This document shows, piece after piece, positions 9,846 to 19,479 of a stretch of DNA of 64,000 bases. A program made the position numbers and the translations under genes. The DNA is from Snuella lapsa (lineage in GTDB: Bacteria; Bacteroidota; Bacteroidia; Flavobacteriales; Flavobacteriaceae): the NCBI RefSeq assembly GCF_039539345.1, contig NZ_BAABCY010000079.1, positions 12,487-76,486 on the forward strand. Reading direction: 5' to 3'. Each line of letters starts with the position of its first letter. Within the stretch, counting starts at the first letter, position 1. A model generated the notes under the pieces. The model was not told the DNA's origin. It ran no database searches and saw only the letters and a list, made by a program, of their open reading frames with translations.

Positions 9846-12800
9846 ATGAAAAAAAAAGACTTTAATATCAATTATTTGATATTCATTTTGTTTTTTTCTT
9901 TACCAATTTTGAGTTTTGGTCAAGAGAAAACAATCACGGGGACTGTCGTTTCCTCGGAAGAAGACTTACCATTAGCAGGAGTAACCATTATAATAAAGGG
10001 CACCACTTCCGGGACATCAACGGATTTTGATGGTAATTACTCTATAACTGCTAATGTGGGCGACATTCTTGTATTTAGCTATGTCGGGTATGCCACAAAG
10101 GAAGTTGCTATCGCCAACGAAACAGCAATTAATGTATCCTTATCAGAGGATGCCGCATTGTTGGATGAAATCGTTGTTACGGGTTACGGTAAACAAACTA
10201 GGGCCACATTAACAACATCAGTATCTAAACTTGATACAGAGATTTTAGAGACGTCTACCCGTTCCAATGCTGCAACAGCTTTACAGGGAACCATTGCGGG
10301 CTTAAGGGTTACCAATAATTCTGGACAACCAGGTTCGACACCTCAAATTATTTTACGAGGTGGAACCAATTTTAACGGGACAGGTTCTCCGTTAATATTA
10401 ATTGATGGCATTCCTGGCTCATTCTATGCTTTAAACGCAGATGATATAGAATCCATCGAAGTGTTGAAAGATGCAGCAGCTACCGCCATATATGGAGCAA
10501 GATCGGCCAATGGTGTGATTTTGATAACCACAAAAACTGGTAAAGTAGGTAAATCATCTATTAACTATAGATATAAATACAGCACCAATAAAGAACGAAA
10601 CGACCAACAATACCTTGGTGCGGCAGACCATATCGATTATAATAGACAAGGTATAGCGTGGTATAGAGAGGTTGCTGGAAACTCAGGAGCCTTTAGTGCC
10701 TTTGTAGACGGAAATCATGGTGCAGGAACAGGTAACAACAGTACAAACGATCCGTTCACTACGCAACTTTTATCATCAGCCAACCAACATCTATTAAATA
10801 TACCTGGATGGCAAACTATTCCTGACATATTAAATCCTTCACAGGACATATTATTTTACGACAACAAAGGTGTGGGAGACAGGATCTATCAAGATAGTGA
10901 AACAAAAGACCATTATCTATCCTTCGATGGTGGTAATGAAAATGGATCCTACTATTTAGGCTTAGGCCTACTTGATAATGATGGGTTAGTTTTAGGTTCA
11001 GGGTTTAAGCGATATTCTGGAAACTTTAGTGGATCCTACCAAGTAACCAACAATGTAAAGGTAAGCTCAAACATTTTATACTCACATTCAAACCTAAGCT
11101 TGAGTCCATTAGGAGCAGAGAGCACCATATTTAGGAGGTTCCAAGGACAAGCGCCAACTCAAAGAACATATGATAGCAATCCTGATGGTACTTGGTCTGA
11201 TCAATATGCGGTAGGACAAAACCAAGGTTTTGGTAACCCATTATACTATCAAGACAAATTTGTTAGAAAAAACCTTGAGCAACGTTTATCAGCATCTGTA
11301 AACATTGATTGGGATATTATCGATGATTTAACCTTATCTGTTAAAGGAAGCCATTTTACCATAAACAACCATAATGAAAGTTTTAATAGAGCTTACCGCG
11401 TTGGCAGTACTACAGGCCCTTTACGTACTGGTAGAGAAGCTGGAGTTAGCTTAACAAGAACATTGAGAAACCAATTAACTGCCACACTTAACTATACTAA
11501 AAAAATAGGCTCCCACAACTTTAATGCCCTATTAGGCACAGAATACTTTAAGGACAATGTATTTTCTTCCTCTGCTGGAACAAGAAACTCTCCAACAGAT
11601 TTGATTGAAACCCTTAATGCAGGAGCTGAAGCTAATGGAGTCCCATCCAGTTTTGAATCAGAATATGTTTTAACATCGGCCTTTGGCAGATTGTTGTACG
11701 ATTATGATGACAAATATTTATTCAGTTTTACATTTAGAAATGATGGTTCTTCCAGATTAGGAAATAATAAGTTTGATTTCTTTCCAGGCGTTTCTTTTGG
11801 TTGGAACGCTCATAACGAATCATTTTTTCAAGAATCGTCTTTAAGCAAAACTATTTCAAGATTGAAACCTAGATTAAGTTATGGGGTTAATGGTAATCAA
11901 GATGTATTAAGTAATTATGGTGTATATGGAGCCTATGGTTCTCAAGGTGTTTATAACGGGCAAACTGGTTATGGCAATAGTGGTTTACCAACATTAGATT
12001 TGCTTTGGGAAAAATCCACCACCTTTAATACTGGTCTAGACATCTCATTCTTTAACAATAGATTATCACTTATTGCCGATGTATATTCAAGAGATATTAA
12101 AGACAAATTGGCAAACCTAACACTCCCTTATTATACTGGGTTTAGTGGCATCTTAACCAATAATGGAACTATAAGAAACAAAGGTTTTGAATTACAGGTT
12201 AATGGTGATATCATTAGAAATGATAATTTAACTTGGAATATTGGAGCAACATTTACCACTAATAAAAATTATGTAATTGATCTGCCCGAAAATGATAATG
12301 ACCTCAACAGACAAGGTGGTACTAGAATATGGAACCCTAGTACAGGTCAAGAAGAATGGGTTGGAGGCTTACAGGAAGGGCAACGTAATGGCCTAGATTT
12401 AGTGGTTGCTTTTGTACAAGAAGACATTTATGACACTCAAGCCGAAGCTGATGCCGATAACTCGATTACCGACACATATGTACCAGGAGCTAGCCGTAAT
12501 AAGCGTTGGGCTGGTGATGTAAAATGGAAAGACATGAATAGCGATGGAGTTATAGATGAATTGGACCGTAAAGTGATAGGCCGTACAACTCCTGACTTTG
12601 TTGGTGGTATTACCTCTAGCCTTAAATACAAAAACTTTAGCTTATTTGTAAAAACAGACTTTGCTACGGGTCATTTAGTATGGAACCACATTAGAGCCAA
12701 AGGTTATGCTCAAACCCAGGGTAACTTGGCGCAACCCATTGAAGTGAAAGATTCTTGGACACCAACAAACACTGATGCCGATTGGCCGCGTTTTGTATTT

Positions 12801-13100
12801 GTTAATGGTTCTAAAAACGTATGGAGAGGCAGTGAATCAGCAAGTAGCTTACAAAACTTTGGAAATCAAAAATTCTGGGAAAAGGGCAATTATTTGGCAT
12901 TACGTGAAGTCACTTTAAGTTATGATGTACCAGCTAAATACTTTAAGGATGTAGTAAAAAGGTTTAGTGTATATATAACAGGTTCTAATCTGCACTACTT
13001 TAAGAGCATGTCTGGAGACACACCAGAACTTGGTGGTGTGCAATATGGAAATTTTCCAATGCCTAAAACTTTTACTATTGGTCTTAACGTAACATTTTAA
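9846..13100 (+). CDS. SusC/RagA-family TonB-linked outer membrane transporter
   Basis: The protein is 1084 aa. A signal peptide ends near residue 25 (SFGQEK). Residues about 28-110 are the carboxypeptidase-D-like beta-sandwich typical of SusC proteins (the TGTVVSSEEDLPLAGV region). A DEIVVTGYG stretch near residue 115 begins the TonB-box and plug domain (LIDGIPG, then SIEVLKDAAATAIYGARSAN), and the rest is a 22-strand-type beta barrel ending in an aromatic residue (IGLNVTF). It should form, with the next gene, a SusCD pair importing oligosaccharides. Surrounding genes suggest sialylated or sialidase-trimmed glycans. It lacks the N-terminal anti-sigma-binding STN domain, consistent with control by the GntR-type operator just upstream. 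Confidence 0.92.
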   Translation: MKKKDFNINYLIFILFFSLPILSFGQEKTITGTVVSSEEDLPLAGVTIIIKGTTSGTSTDFDGNYSITANVGDILVFSYVGYATKEVAIANETAINVSLSEDAALLDEIVVTGYGKQTRATLTTSVSKLDTEILETSTRSNAATALQGTIAGLRVTNNSGQPGSTPQIILRGGTNFNGTGSPLILIDGIPGSFYALNADDIESIEVLKDAAATAIYGARSANGVILITTKTGKVGKSSINYRYKYSTNKERNDQQYLGAADHIDYNRQGIAWYREVAGNSGAFSAFVDGNHGAGTGNNSTNDPFTTQLLSSANQHLLNIPGWQTIPDILNPSQDILFYDNKGVGDRIYQDSETKDHYLSFDGGNENGSYYLGLGLLDNDGLVLGSGFKRYSGNFSGSYQVTNNVKVSSNILYSHSNLSLSPLGAESTIFRRFQGQAPTQRTYDSNPDGTWSDQYAVGQNQGFGNPLYYQDKFVRKNLEQRLSASVNIDWDIIDDLTLSVKGSHFTINNHNESFNRAYRVGSTTGPLRTGREAGVSLTRTLRNQLTATLNYTKKIGSHNFNALLGTEYFKDNVFSSSAGTRNSPTDLIETLNAGAEANGVPSSFESEYVLTSAFGRLLYDYDDKYLFSFTFRNDGSSRLGNNKFDFFPGVSFGWNAHNESFFQESSLSKTISRLKPRLSYGVNGNQDVLSNYGVYGAYGSQGVYNGQTGYGNSGLPTLDLLWEKSTTFNTGLDISFFNNRLSLIADVYSRDIKDKLANLTLPYYTGFSGILTNNGTIRNKGFELQVNGDIIRNDNLTWNIGATFTTNKNYVIDLPENDNDLNRQGGTRIWNPSTGQEEWVGGLQEGQRNGLDLVVAFVQEDIYDTQAEADADNSITDTYVPGASRNKRWAGDVKWKDMNSDGVIDELDRKVIGRTTPDFVGGITSSLKYKNFSLFVKTDFATGHLVWNHIRAKGYAQTQGNLAQPIEVKDSWTPTNTDADWPRFVFVNGSKNVWRGSESASSLQNFGNQKFWEKGNYLALREVTLSYDVPAKYFKDVVKRFSVYITGSNLHYFKSMSGDTPELGGVQYGNFPMPKTFTIGLNVTF

Positions 13101-13111
13101 ATTTTATAAAA

Positions 13112-14620
13112 ATGAAAAAAATTATATATCTATTAATAGCCGTTATATCGTTTAGTGCTTGTGAAAATGAACTGGAACTAACCAGCCCTAGTGAATTAAC
13201 AGCGGCAGGCTTTTGGGACACCGAAGAAGGTGCCCTTACAGCTCATACGGGATTATATTCGAACTTGAGGTCATCTGCCTCAACACTATGGGGATTGGGT
13301 GAACTCAGAAGTGATATTTGGGGTGGGAGGACTTATGAATCGCCTGCAAGTGTAGATTTTATTGAATCGAATATTACCATTTCCACAGCACCTTATGGTG
13401 GCTGGGCAGGACTTTATTCAAACATGCACAAGCTCAATGATTTCTTGATTAATCTTCCTAATGTAAGTTTTAACGACGAGTCAGACAAAAACCATTTAAT
13501 GGGTCAAGCCTATGGCTTAAGGGCATTATACTATTATACCCTGTTAAAAACTTGGGGTGATGTACCTATTATATTAGAGCCTATTGCTGATATAAACCCT
13601 GAAGGCATAAGCAAGCCTAGGTCACCTCAATCTGAGGTTATGGCACAAATAAAATCTGATATTGCAGCATCTTTGAATGCCTTTGGTTCAGATAACAGCT
13701 ATTGGGAAGGCAATAGAAACTTTTGGTCTAAAGCAGCTACATTAGCCTTAAAAGGTGATGTATATATTTGGTCTGGAAACTTGATGGGCGGAGGCAGTGC
13801 CGACTTTACCGAAGCAAAAACCGCATTACAGCAAATTGCATCATTAGGGGTTGGTTTAGCTTCAAGTGTAGACAACCTTTGGGGTGTAGCAAATGAAGGC
13901 ACTAATGAGTTCATTTTTGCAATACAATATAAACGCGATGAAGCCTCAAACATCTATAATAGTTTTACAGGAAGGTCTACTGAGATAAACCCACAGTTTA
14001 ATGCTGCTGGTGAATCCATGAGCAGTTTTATTATTGCAGGTGCAAATCGGTACGGACAATCGGAGAAAACCATCCTTTTATTAGACGATAATAATGATGC
14101 TCGTAAAGATGCCACATTTATTAGGTTATACAAAAATGATAATGGTGGTGCAGGTTACCCAACCTATAACGAACCAAATTACTTTGGGTCTATATTTAAT
14201 AAGTTTTTGGGGCGTGTAGATGGTTCGGAGCGCATTTTTGAAAACGACGTTCCATTCTATCGATATGCCGATGTACTTTTATTATTAGCTGAAGCCAAAA
14301 ATTTACTTGGCGAAGATCCGTCAGGGGAAATTAACCAAATACGCCAAAGAGCTTATGGGGCTAATTATGTAGCTGCAACCCATGCCTATGTTAACAGTAC
14401 ACAAACCAATAATGCCAACGCCATTTTAAACGAGCGTTACAAGGAATTTATTGGTGAAGGTAAACGTTGGTGGGATTTAAGACGAGCTGGTGATAGTTTT
14501 GTAATTAATGAAGTAAGCTTTCTAAATTCTGGTGATGAATACAAGTTATTGTTACCAATAACCACGGATATGATAGGTAGAAACCCTTTATTGGAGCAAA
14601 CTCCGGGATATACCAATTAA
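13112..14620 (+). CDS. SusD/RagB-family surface glycan-binding lipoprotein
   Basis: The protein is 502 aa with lipoprotein signal and lipobox FSAC at residues about 14-18. The N-terminal part has the SusD TPR-like helices (a GQAYGLRALYYYTLLKTWGDVP motif region, with SKPRSPQSEV after it). The C-terminus has the conserved RYKEFIGEGKRWWDLRR region and ends in NPLLEQTPGY, as usual in RagB/SusD. It starts 11 bp after susC and would act as the lid and ligand-binding partner of the transporter. Confidence 0.92.
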   Translation: MKKIIYLLIAVISFSACENELELTSPSELTAAGFWDTEEGALTAHTGLYSNLRSSASTLWGLGELRSDIWGGRTYESPASVDFIESNITISTAPYGGWAGLYSNMHKLNDFLINLPNVSFNDESDKNHLMGQAYGLRALYYYTLLKTWGDVPIILEPIADINPEGISKPRSPQSEVMAQIKSDIAASLNAFGSDNSYWEGNRNFWSKAATLALKGDVYIWSGNLMGGGSADFTEAKTALQQIASLGVGLASSVDNLWGVANEGTNEFIFAIQYKRDEASNIYNSFTGRSTEINPQFNAAGESMSSFIIAGANRYGQSEKTILLLDDNNDARKDATFIRLYKNDNGGAGYPTYNEPNYFGSIFNKFLGRVDGSERIFENDVPFYRYADVLLLLAEAKNLLGEDPSGEINQIRQRAYGANYVAATHAYVNSTQTNNANAILNERYKEFIGEGKRWWDLRRAGDSFVINEVSFLNSGDEYKLLLPITTDMIGRNPLLEQTPGYTN

Positions 14621-14675
14621 TCACATATTTTCATTCATATAGTTAGTTTTGAGTTAATTTGAGAGTGTTGGAGAT

Positions 14676-14713
14676 AGCGTATGGAACCGTTCAGAGTATA
14701 TACGCTTTCTTCA
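14676..14713 (+). terminator. Possible terminator or attenuator after susD
   Basis: An inverted repeat (AGCGTAT at 14676-14682 with ATACGCT at 14700-14706, plus a G-T pair) with a 16-base loop is followed by TTTCTTC. The U tract is weak, so some transcription may read through into the lyase gene 100 bp downstream. Confidence 0.4.
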
Positions 14714-14808
14714 GCACTTCATTAAGCTACAATTATTAATTATTTTATAAATTGAACACATTAAAACATTTCCATTAAATAGAGAAAAGTACTAAATCAT
14801 TACAATTC

Positions 14809-15711
14809 ATGATATCAAACCTCATTGCAGCTACTTATGCTCCTATGCATAACGACGGTTCATTAAATACAGAACGTATTAAAGACTACACCCAATTTTT
14901 AATAAGGAACCATGTCGCGGGTGTATTCATGAACGGATCGACCGGAGACTTCACCTCTTTAACCATAGAGGAGCGCAAAGCCATAACTTTGGCCTGGTCT
15001 GAAAACAAATCGGACGATCTCTATTTAATTGATCACGTGGGAGATCCGAGTCTTAAAGTGGCTAAAAACCTGGCAACGTATGCCGCGGACAAAGTAGACG
15101 CCATTGCAGCCATTGCCCCTTTTTACTTCAGGTTGAACAGTATTGATAAACTTATTGAGTATTGCAAAGAGATTGCTGCCTGTGCTCCCAACCTGCCCTT
15201 TTATTACTATCACATCCCCGTACTATCCGGAGCCCATTTAAATATGGCCTCGTTCTTAGAACAAGCAAAAGATAAAATACCTAACCTGGCAGGTATCAAA
15301 TTTACAAATAATAACCTGATCGATTACGGGCATTGCAAGTCTAAGGCTAACAGCAAATACAATATTTTATTTGGCTATGATGAACTGTTTATTAACAGCC
15401 TTCCATTAGGAGCTAACGGCTGGGTAGGCAGTACTTACAACCATTTGGCTCCTTTATATTATAAGATTAAAACGTTGTTCGAAAATGGCGATATGGAGGC
15501 CGCTGCCGATTTACAGTCAAAAGCCATCCGATTTGTTGAATTTTTAGATAGCAATGGTGGATTTAACGGGGTAGCGAAAGGCTTTATGAAAGTATTGGGT
15601 GTCGACTGCGGTCCTAGCAGATTTCCGCATACGACCTTAACCGATGGGGATTACGCTAAAATTAAGAAAACATTGCATGACATGGGATTGACTCCCTGGT
15701 TTAGTATATAA
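14809..15711 (+). CDS. nanA: N-acetylneuraminate lyase-like (DapA/NanA superfamily)
   Basis: This 300-aa TIM-barrel aldolase of the DHDPS/NAL family is predicted to split Neu5Ac into ManNAc and pyruvate in the cytoplasm. The carboxylate-binding GSTGD motif is near residue 45, the catalytic Tyr is Y134 in YYHIPVLSG, and the Schiff-base Lys is K164 in GIKFTNNN. These fit E. coli Y137 and K165 closely. GSTGD replaces the commoner GSTGE; a short acidic change at this site is tolerated in distant NAL members. The context (NanQ-like, epimerase, sialidases, Kelch-SSS) favours NAL over DHDPS or another sugar-acid aldolase. Confidence 0.88.
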   Translation: MISNLIAATYAPMHNDGSLNTERIKDYTQFLIRNHVAGVFMNGSTGDFTSLTIEERKAITLAWSENKSDDLYLIDHVGDPSLKVAKNLATYAADKVDAIAAIAPFYFRLNSIDKLIEYCKEIAACAPNLPFYYYHIPVLSGAHLNMASFLEQAKDKIPNLAGIKFTNNNLIDYGHCKSKANSKYNILFGYDELFINSLPLGANGWVGSTYNHLAPLYYKIKTLFENGDMEAAADLQSKAIRFVEFLDSNGGFNGVAKGFMKVLGVDCGPSRFPHTTLTDGDYAKIKKTLHDMGLTPWFSI

Positions 15712-15734
15712 ATAGCAAAAAAAATTAAGACTAA

Positions 15735-15775
15735 AAAAGCTAGATTAAGATTTATTAAACTAGCTTTTATTTTTT
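15735..15775 (+). terminator. Terminator or attenuator between nanA and the YhcH gene
   Basis: A 9-bp perfect stem (15735-15743 with 15760-15768), a 16-base A/T-rich loop and a T-rich tail up to 15775. It lies in the 69-bp gap between the two genes and would lower expression of the downstream gene relative to nanA. Confidence 0.65.
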
Positions 15776-15780
15776 AACCC

Positions 15781-16230
15781 ATGATTATAGATAAACTAGA
15801 AAACGCGACCCTATACTTTGGTATAAACGATCGTATCAAAAAGGCACTTAATTATATTCAACAAACCGATTTTAAGAAACTGGATCTGGGAAAACATAAC
15901 ATTGATGGTGATACCATTTACGCCCTTGTTTATGAATATACTACAAAGCACCCGGATAATAGCTTTTTAGAAGCCCATCGCAATTATATAGATATTCAAT
16001 ACATTTTTGAAGGCATCGAACAAATTGGCCTTACAACATTGGAAAACCAACGAGCTGTAAAAACCTACAACAGTGCTGACGACTACGAATTGTTCGACGA
16101 AACGTATTCATTGATCTCCTTGAAAAAAGGGCTATTTGCCATTTTCTTTCCAGATGATTTACACATGCCGGGCATTAAAATGGGCAACCCTTCTACCGTT
16201 AAAAAAGTAGTTGTAAAAGTTAGGATTTAA
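15781..16230 (+). CDS. YhcH/YjgK/YiaL family protein (NanQ-like sialic acid anomerase)
   Basis: The protein is 149 aa, the normal length for the DUF386 family, which has a cupin-like fold with a metal site. Visible conserved features are the EAHRNYIDIQY motif (His and Asp near residues 62-67), the EGIEQIG strand and the C-terminal FFPDDLHMPGI motif, whose His is a metal ligand. E. coli NanQ opens or anomerises Neu5Ac for the lyase, and its position here directly after nanA supports the same role. Its last 11 bp overlap the end of the convergent GntR-type regulator gene. Confidence 0.85.
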   Translation: MIIDKLENATLYFGINDRIKKALNYIQQTDFKKLDLGKHNIDGDTIYALVYEYTTKHPDNSFLEAHRNYIDIQYIFEGIEQIGLTTLENQRAVKTYNSADDYELFDETYSLISLKKGLFAIFFPDDLHMPGIKMGNPSTVKKVVVKVRI

Positions 16231-16942
16231 TGATTTTAAGCACCCTTTCGAAATGAGGTTCCAAGTGGTTTCTCATAGCTTCCCTAAACCGCTCCGGAGT
16301 ACCTGTCTTCAAAATATTTAATAAATCCCTATGCGTCACAAAAGTGCCTTTTGAATATTTAAAATCTTTGGATTCGGGCGACATATTGTCGTGCACATAA
16401 CTAAACACCGGTAGCAGCAAATCCTGAAAACGCTGTAAGGTCGTGTTGTTAGACATTTCATAAAGTTTACCGTGAAATGCAATTTCATGTTCCAGGCTAA
16501 AAAAACTGGTATTAATCTCATCTCTTTCTTGCTCAGCAACAATAGTATCTAACGCATCCACATCCTCTTTGGTCTTTCTTGCAAATAACAGATCGGCCAT
16601 ACCCATTTCCAGGATCAACCGAAGCTCAAAAATATCGGTTAAGGTCTGCTCTCCCAAAAGATTATACTCAATCGCCTTTTCAAAATTTTGAATGATATCT
16701 GGTTGTGTAAGCACCATACCCTTACGCTTTTTAGATTCTATAACTCCAATGGTTCGTAAACGCAAAAGTGCTTCTCGAATAACCGTTCTACTAACCCCTA
16801 ATGCTTCGGCAAATTCTAACTCCTTTGGAATGGAATCTCCAATTTTTAAATTATTCTCCTTGAAATATTCCTTTAGTCTAAGCTCCACCTTATCTACTAA
16901 CGATAAATTCTCTAAGGGCGTAATATTTGTAAGCTTCTTCAT
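16220..16942 (-). CDS. GntR/FadR-family (FCD) transcriptional regulator, probable repressor of the sialic acid locus
   Basis: The protein is 240 aa. Residues about 10-80 are a GntR winged helix (LKIGDSIPKELEFAEALGVS, then RTVIREALLRLRTIGVIE). Residues about 95-235 are an FCD effector domain with a metal-site pattern made by ELRLILE, the His of HGKLYEMSNN, the His of THRDLLN and the two His of RNHLEPHFERV. NanR of E. coli belongs to the same subfamily and senses Neu5Ac. The gene is divergent from the epimerase gene; the shared 227-bp gap carries palindrome copy B, so autoregulation is likely. The effector is inferred, not seen. Confidence 0.85.
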   Translation of the reverse strand: MKKLTNITPLENLSLVDKVELRLKEYFKENNLKIGDSIPKELEFAEALGVSRTVIREALLRLRTIGVIESKKRKGMVLTQPDIIQNFEKAIEYNLLGEQTLTDIFELRLILEMGMADLLFARKTKEDVDALDTIVAEQERDEINTSFFSLEHEIAFHGKLYEMSNNTTLQRFQDLLLPVFSYVHDNMSPESKDFKYSKGTFVTHRDLLNILKTGTPERFREAMRNHLEPHFERVLKIIKS

Positions 16943-16995
16943 TGTTAAATCCTAATTATTAAAATATTAAAAGCTATTATTAATATTTATTTTTA

Positions 16996-17003
16996 TATTT
17001 TTG
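16996..17003 (+). promoter_or_regulatory. Putative -7 element of the epimerase-sialidase operon
   Basis: TATTTTTG is an exact match to the TAnnTTTG consensus, one base before palindrome copy B. This is the same arrangement as at susC. A clear -33 TTTG is not seen at the expected distance. The leader to the epimerase start would be about 160 nt. Confidence 0.5.
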
Positions 17004-17004
17004 T

Positions 17005-17021
17005 ATTATGTTATACATATA
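17005..17021. promoter_or_regulatory. Candidate GntR/NanR-like operator, copy B
   Basis: ATTATGT-TAT-ACATATA, with a perfect inner TATGT/ACATA and two mismatches at the outer right end relative to copies A and C. It lies in the divergent region between the GntR-type regulator and the epimerase operon and can control both. Confidence 0.6.
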
Positions 17022-17169
17022 AAGATATAATATATTACTTAATAACAAAAGCGAATATATAAAATATTACCAAAGAACATGAAATGCCCATTAACAATAT
17101 GTTGCAAACCAACCAAAAAGATAATCAAGGCATTACATCTGACCATTAAAAAACTAAAAATATTAACAG

Positions 17170-18333
17170 ATGAAATATTCCAGGCTCTATAAAGATACAT
17201 TGTTAAATAACGTTATTCCCTTTTGGGAAAAATATGCCATCGACCCTGTAAACGGCGGCTACTTTACATGTCTTGATTCAAAAGGAAATGTATACGACAC
17301 CGATAAATTTATTTGGCTTCAAGGCCGACAGGCCTGGACCTTTTCGATGCTATACAATAAGGTTGAAAAAAATGAAAACTGGTTAGCCATTGCTAAAAAC
17401 GGTATTGACTTTTTAAAAAAATATGGCTCCGACGACAACGGGGATTTCTATTTCTCTGTGACAGCCGAAGGACAACCATTGGTTAAGGCTTATAACATAT
17501 TTTCTGATTGCTTCGCGGCCATGGCCTTCAGCCAATACGCCAAAGCTTCCGGTGATGAAACCGTTAGAGCACTGGCTATAAAAACGTATTTTAATATTTT
17601 AAAAAGAAAAGATAACCCCAAAGGGATGTATGAAAAAAATACGGCTACAAGACCACTGATTGGTTTTTCACTTCCCATGATCCTGTCCAATCTCGTCTTG
17701 GAACTGGAAGATATCCTGGAACCGGAAGAAATAGAGAGAACGCTTGATTACAGTGTGCATCAGGTAATGGACGTTTTTTTGGATAAGCAGACCGGTTTGA
17801 TCTTTGAAAATGTATTTCCGGACGGATCGCACGATAATAGCTTTAACGGTCGTTTAATAAACCCGGGGCACGGCATTGAGGCCATGTGGTTTATGATTGA
17901 CATAGGTGTACGTCGCAAAGACAAAGCTCTGATAGATAAAGCCGCTCAAACTATTATTACAATTCTGGAATATAGTTGGGACACCAAACACGGGGGCATA
18001 TTTTACTTTATGGATATAAAAGGGTATCCACCTCAACAATTAGAATGGGATCAAAAATTATGGTGGGTCCATCTGGAGACTTTAGTAGCCTTAGCAAAAG
18101 CCTATCAGTATGCCGGCAACGAAGCGCTTTTAAATTGGTATGATAAAGTACATGAGTACGCCTGGTCACATTTCCATGATCCTGAAAATGGTGAATGGTT
18201 TGGTTATTTGAATCGTCAGGGGGAAGTATTACTAAATTTGAAAGGTGGTAAATGGAAAGGATGCTTTCATGTCCCCAGAGCCATGTACCAATGCTGGCAA
18301 TCTTTTGAAAACATTGAAACACAAATACAATAA
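17170..18333 (+). CDS. N-acylglucosamine 2-epimerase (AGE/RnBP family)
   Basis: The protein is 387 aa, normal for the AGE family, which has an (alpha/alpha)6 barrel. It shows the N-terminal FWEKYAIDPVNGGYFTCLD region, IWLQGRQAWTFSMLYN, the central INPGHGIEAMWFM motif carrying a conserved His, and a C-terminal WWVHLETLVAL, then HFHDPENGEWFGYL region with further His. It would convert ManNAc from the lyase into GlcNAc in the cytoplasm, replacing the NanE-plus-kinase route by the AGE route usual in Bacteroidota. No signal peptide. The sialidase gene begins 11 bp after it, so it heads an operon. Confidence 0.9.
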   Translation: MKYSRLYKDTLLNNVIPFWEKYAIDPVNGGYFTCLDSKGNVYDTDKFIWLQGRQAWTFSMLYNKVEKNENWLAIAKNGIDFLKKYGSDDNGDFYFSVTAEGQPLVKAYNIFSDCFAAMAFSQYAKASGDETVRALAIKTYFNILKRKDNPKGMYEKNTATRPLIGFSLPMILSNLVLELEDILEPEEIERTLDYSVHQVMDVFLDKQTGLIFENVFPDGSHDNSFNGRLINPGHGIEAMWFMIDIGVRRKDKALIDKAAQTIITILEYSWDTKHGGIFYFMDIKGYPPQQLEWDQKLWWVHLETLVALAKAYQYAGNEALLNWYDKVHEYAWSHFHDPENGEWFGYLNRQGEVLLNLKGGKWKGCFHVPRAMYQCWQSFENIETQIQ

Positions 18334-18344
18334 ATTTAAATATT

Positions 18345-19466
18345 ATGAAAAACCTCATCATCCTTATAACAGCCACATTACTTTATTCTTGCGTAACTAA
18401 AACACGCAATACGAATAAAGTCAATGTTGAAAACCCGGAATTTGTATCGTTATTCAACACGGGCATGCAAGAAGGTGTTTCCTGTTATAGAATTCCAGCA
18501 ATCGTAACAGCTCCAAATGGGGATTTGGTTGCTGCTATTGATCAACGCGTCCCCTCTTGTGGCGATTTAAAGTGGAGTAAAAACATTAATATCATTATGC
18601 GTAGGAGCAGCAATAATGGTAAAACCTGGACTCCTATTGAAACTGTCATTGACTTTCCTGAAGGTCAATCGGCTTCAGATCCTTCAATGATTGTAGATAA
18701 AATGACCGGAGCCATTTTTCTGTTTTACAACTATATGAATCTGGATACCGAAAAAGATATTTACTATTTACATGTTATGAAAAGTTCGGATAATGGAAAA
18801 ACATGGAGTACCCCTCGTGATATCACTTCTCAAATAGCCAAACCAGAATGGCATAAAGACTTTAAGTTTATAACATCCGGTCGAGGTATTCAAACGCGCT
18901 CAGGAAAACTACTGCATACTATGGTAAACTTAAATAGTGGATTGCACGTGTTTGGAAGTGACGACCACGGAGACACCTGGTATTTTATTGATACCCCTAT
19001 TCAACCTGCTGATGAGTCAAAAATTGTAGAGTTGGCCGATGGCACTTTAATGATCAATGCCCGTGTGAATAAAAAAGGGATTAGATATGTTCATACTTCC
19101 CAAGACGAAGGCAAAACATGGGCTACCAAACCGGCTGCAGAATTAATAGATCCTGGTTGCAATGCCAGTATTATACGTTATACCTCAAAAGAAGATGGGT
19201 ACGCTAAAAACCGGTTGCTCTTTTCTAATGCCAAATCTGAAAAAGGGCGTATAAATATGACGGTTCGCATTAGTTACGATGAAGGCAAAACCTGGAGTGA
19301 AGGCAAAACGGTTTATGAAGGGTCATCGGCCTATTCATCATTAACAATTTTACAAAATGGAGCCATTGGGTTGTTCTTTGAAAAAGATGATCATACAAAA
19401 AATGAATTTACCAGTTTTTCGCTCGAGTGGTTAACCAATGGCAAAGACGCTTTAAAAAAGCCTTAA
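18345..19466 (+). CDS. GH33 exo-sialidase lipoprotein
   Basis: The protein is 373 aa with a lipoprotein signal (lipobox LYSC). The six-bladed sialidase propeller is complete. The YRIP motif carries the first Arg of the triad (R49), and at least five Asp-box motifs follow (SSNNGKTW, SSDNGKTW, SDDHGDTW, SQDEGKTW, SYDEGKTW). VELADGTLMINAR supplies the Glu, a later Arg sits in MTVRISYDEG, and the YSSLTIL stretch near the end carries the candidate nucleophile Tyr. Surface-anchored removal of terminal sialic acid is predicted. It lies 13 bp before the O-acetylesterase gene. Confidence 0.9.
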   Translation: MKNLIILITATLLYSCVTKTRNTNKVNVENPEFVSLFNTGMQEGVSCYRIPAIVTAPNGDLVAAIDQRVPSCGDLKWSKNINIIMRRSSNNGKTWTPIETVIDFPEGQSASDPSMIVDKMTGAIFLFYNYMNLDTEKDIYYLHVMKSSDNGKTWSTPRDITSQIAKPEWHKDFKFITSGRGIQTRSGKLLHTMVNLNSGLHVFGSDDHGDTWYFIDTPIQPADESKIVELADGTLMINARVNKKGIRYVHTSQDEGKTWATKPAAELIDPGCNASIIRYTSKEDGYAKNRLLFSNAKSEKGRINMTVRISYDEGKTWSEGKTVYEGSSAYSSLTILQNGAIGLFFEKDDHTKNEFTSFSLEWLTNGKDALKKP

Positions 19467-19479
19467 TAACCTTAATTAA